Origin: DAOTUB01 sp034437455
Lineage (GTDB): Bacteria > Chloroflexota > Anaerolineae > B4-G1
Assembly (NCBI GenBank): GCA_034437455.1
Contig: DAOTUB010000048.1
Span: 1-13,819 of the forward strand
Length of the DNA stretch: 13,819 bases
Reading direction: 5' to 3'
Position 1 is the first letter of the stretch. Each line of letters starts with the position of its first letter. The position numbers were made by a program, and so were the translations under genes. Below are positions 13,699 through 13,819 of this stretch, in pieces. Below the pieces are notes generated by a model that was not told the DNA's origin, ran no database searches, and saw nothing but the letters and a program-made list of their open reading frames with translations.

Positions 13699-13819
13699 GT
13701 AAGCGTTCAGGGGGTAGGCGCTGTCGGGAGCAGAGACGGTGCAGGTTTGCCCCAATTGGCAGCGTCGCAGGCTTCAGTGAGATAGTCCAGCACATTGCGC
13801 TGCTGTTGCTTGAGGGTAG
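13699..13819. mobile_element. End of an IS66-type insertion sequence (continues off the window)
   Basis: The plus strand begins GTAAGCGTTCAGGGGG at 13699, matching the GTAA(GCG) termini known for IS66-family elements. The transposase C-terminus sits just inside, with its stop codon (13707-13709) within the terminal repeat, which is the usual compact layout. The eight bases outside (ACGAAACT, 13691-13698) would be one copy of the 8-bp target duplication typical of this family; the other copy is off the window. Confidence 0.65.
13707..13819 (-). CDS. IS66-type transposase, C-terminal fragment (runs off window)
   Basis: The minus frame from the window edge to TGA at 13707-13709 reads 36 residues containing QQQRNVLDYLTEACDAA and then GKPAPSLLP. 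This is the highly recognisable end of IS66-family transposases (RNVLDYLTxAC ... PSLLP), which catalyse movement of the element. Only the tail is inside the window, so intactness cannot be judged. It reads in the same direction as the truncated acyltransferase and shares its frame, but the TGA separates them. Confidence 0.75.
   Translation of the reverse strand, partial: TLKQQQRNVLDYLTEACDAANWGKPAPSLLPTAPTP

Noticed and set aside
13543..13755. 70-codon minus-strand frame at the acyltransferase/IS junction
   Set aside because: An out-of-frame shadow. The transposase tail and the acyltransferase use the other frame, which gives recognisable motifs.
1..13819. CRISPR arrays, tRNA or rRNA genes
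   Set aside because: No regularly spaced direct repeats with unique spacers and no cloverleaf or rRNA-like sequence were seen. The three motifs at 3-106 are too short and too divergent in spacing to be CRISPR.

Overview
The window looks like a GC-rich accessory region of a Chloroflexota (Anaerolineae/Caldilineae-like) chromosome. This is inferred from family composition, with no marker gene present. The clues are a Uma2-family nuclease, a secreted mosaic of beta-helix, DUF11, FN3, PKD and caspase-like domains ending in VYLPLVMR, and fused tandem MacB/FtsX permeases. Much of the window bears marks of mobile elements and gene decay.

Left part (1-4089, plus strand). An AT-rich leader carries three phased TATATA(G/C)GGG motifs and a perfect 16-bp inverted repeat, and precedes a Uma2-family nuclease (273-902). 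A 141-bp MITE follows (973-1113), with IS4-like termini and a near-perfect 11-bp target duplication, and then a cluster of GC-rich hairpins. Next comes a decayed secreted-protein gene (1231-4089). It is split into three reading-frame pieces by a one-base insertion at 1843 and a deletion-like junction near 3089, and its caspase-like domain has lost its N-terminus.

Middle and right (4276-12766, minus strand). A tight gene run is read right to left: two ICMT/PEMT-type integral membrane methyltransferases, two MacB/FtsX permeases that are each an internal duplication (four homologous modules in all), and a HlyD-like lipoprotein adaptor. The matching ABC ATPase (4276-5100) lies beyond a RelE/ParE-type toxin-antitoxin module (5215-5722). 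That module is on the opposite strand, with its own strong promoter, and appears to have split the operon. The ATPase, adaptor and permeases should form a MacAB-like tripartite pump or extrusion machine. The co-transcribed membrane methyltransferases suggest the cargo is a methylated lipid, prenyl compound or lipopeptide (inference).

Right end (12779-13819, minus strand). Immediately upstream of the first methyltransferase is the last few codons of a third, lost paralogue. Beyond it lies the C-terminal half of a condensation/PapA-like acyltransferase. An IS66-type element cuts it: its GTAAGCG terminus is at 13699 and the transposase C-terminus runs off the window.

The most interesting candidate system is the methyltransferase-pair plus four-module FtsX exporter, possibly with the adjacent acyltransferase.
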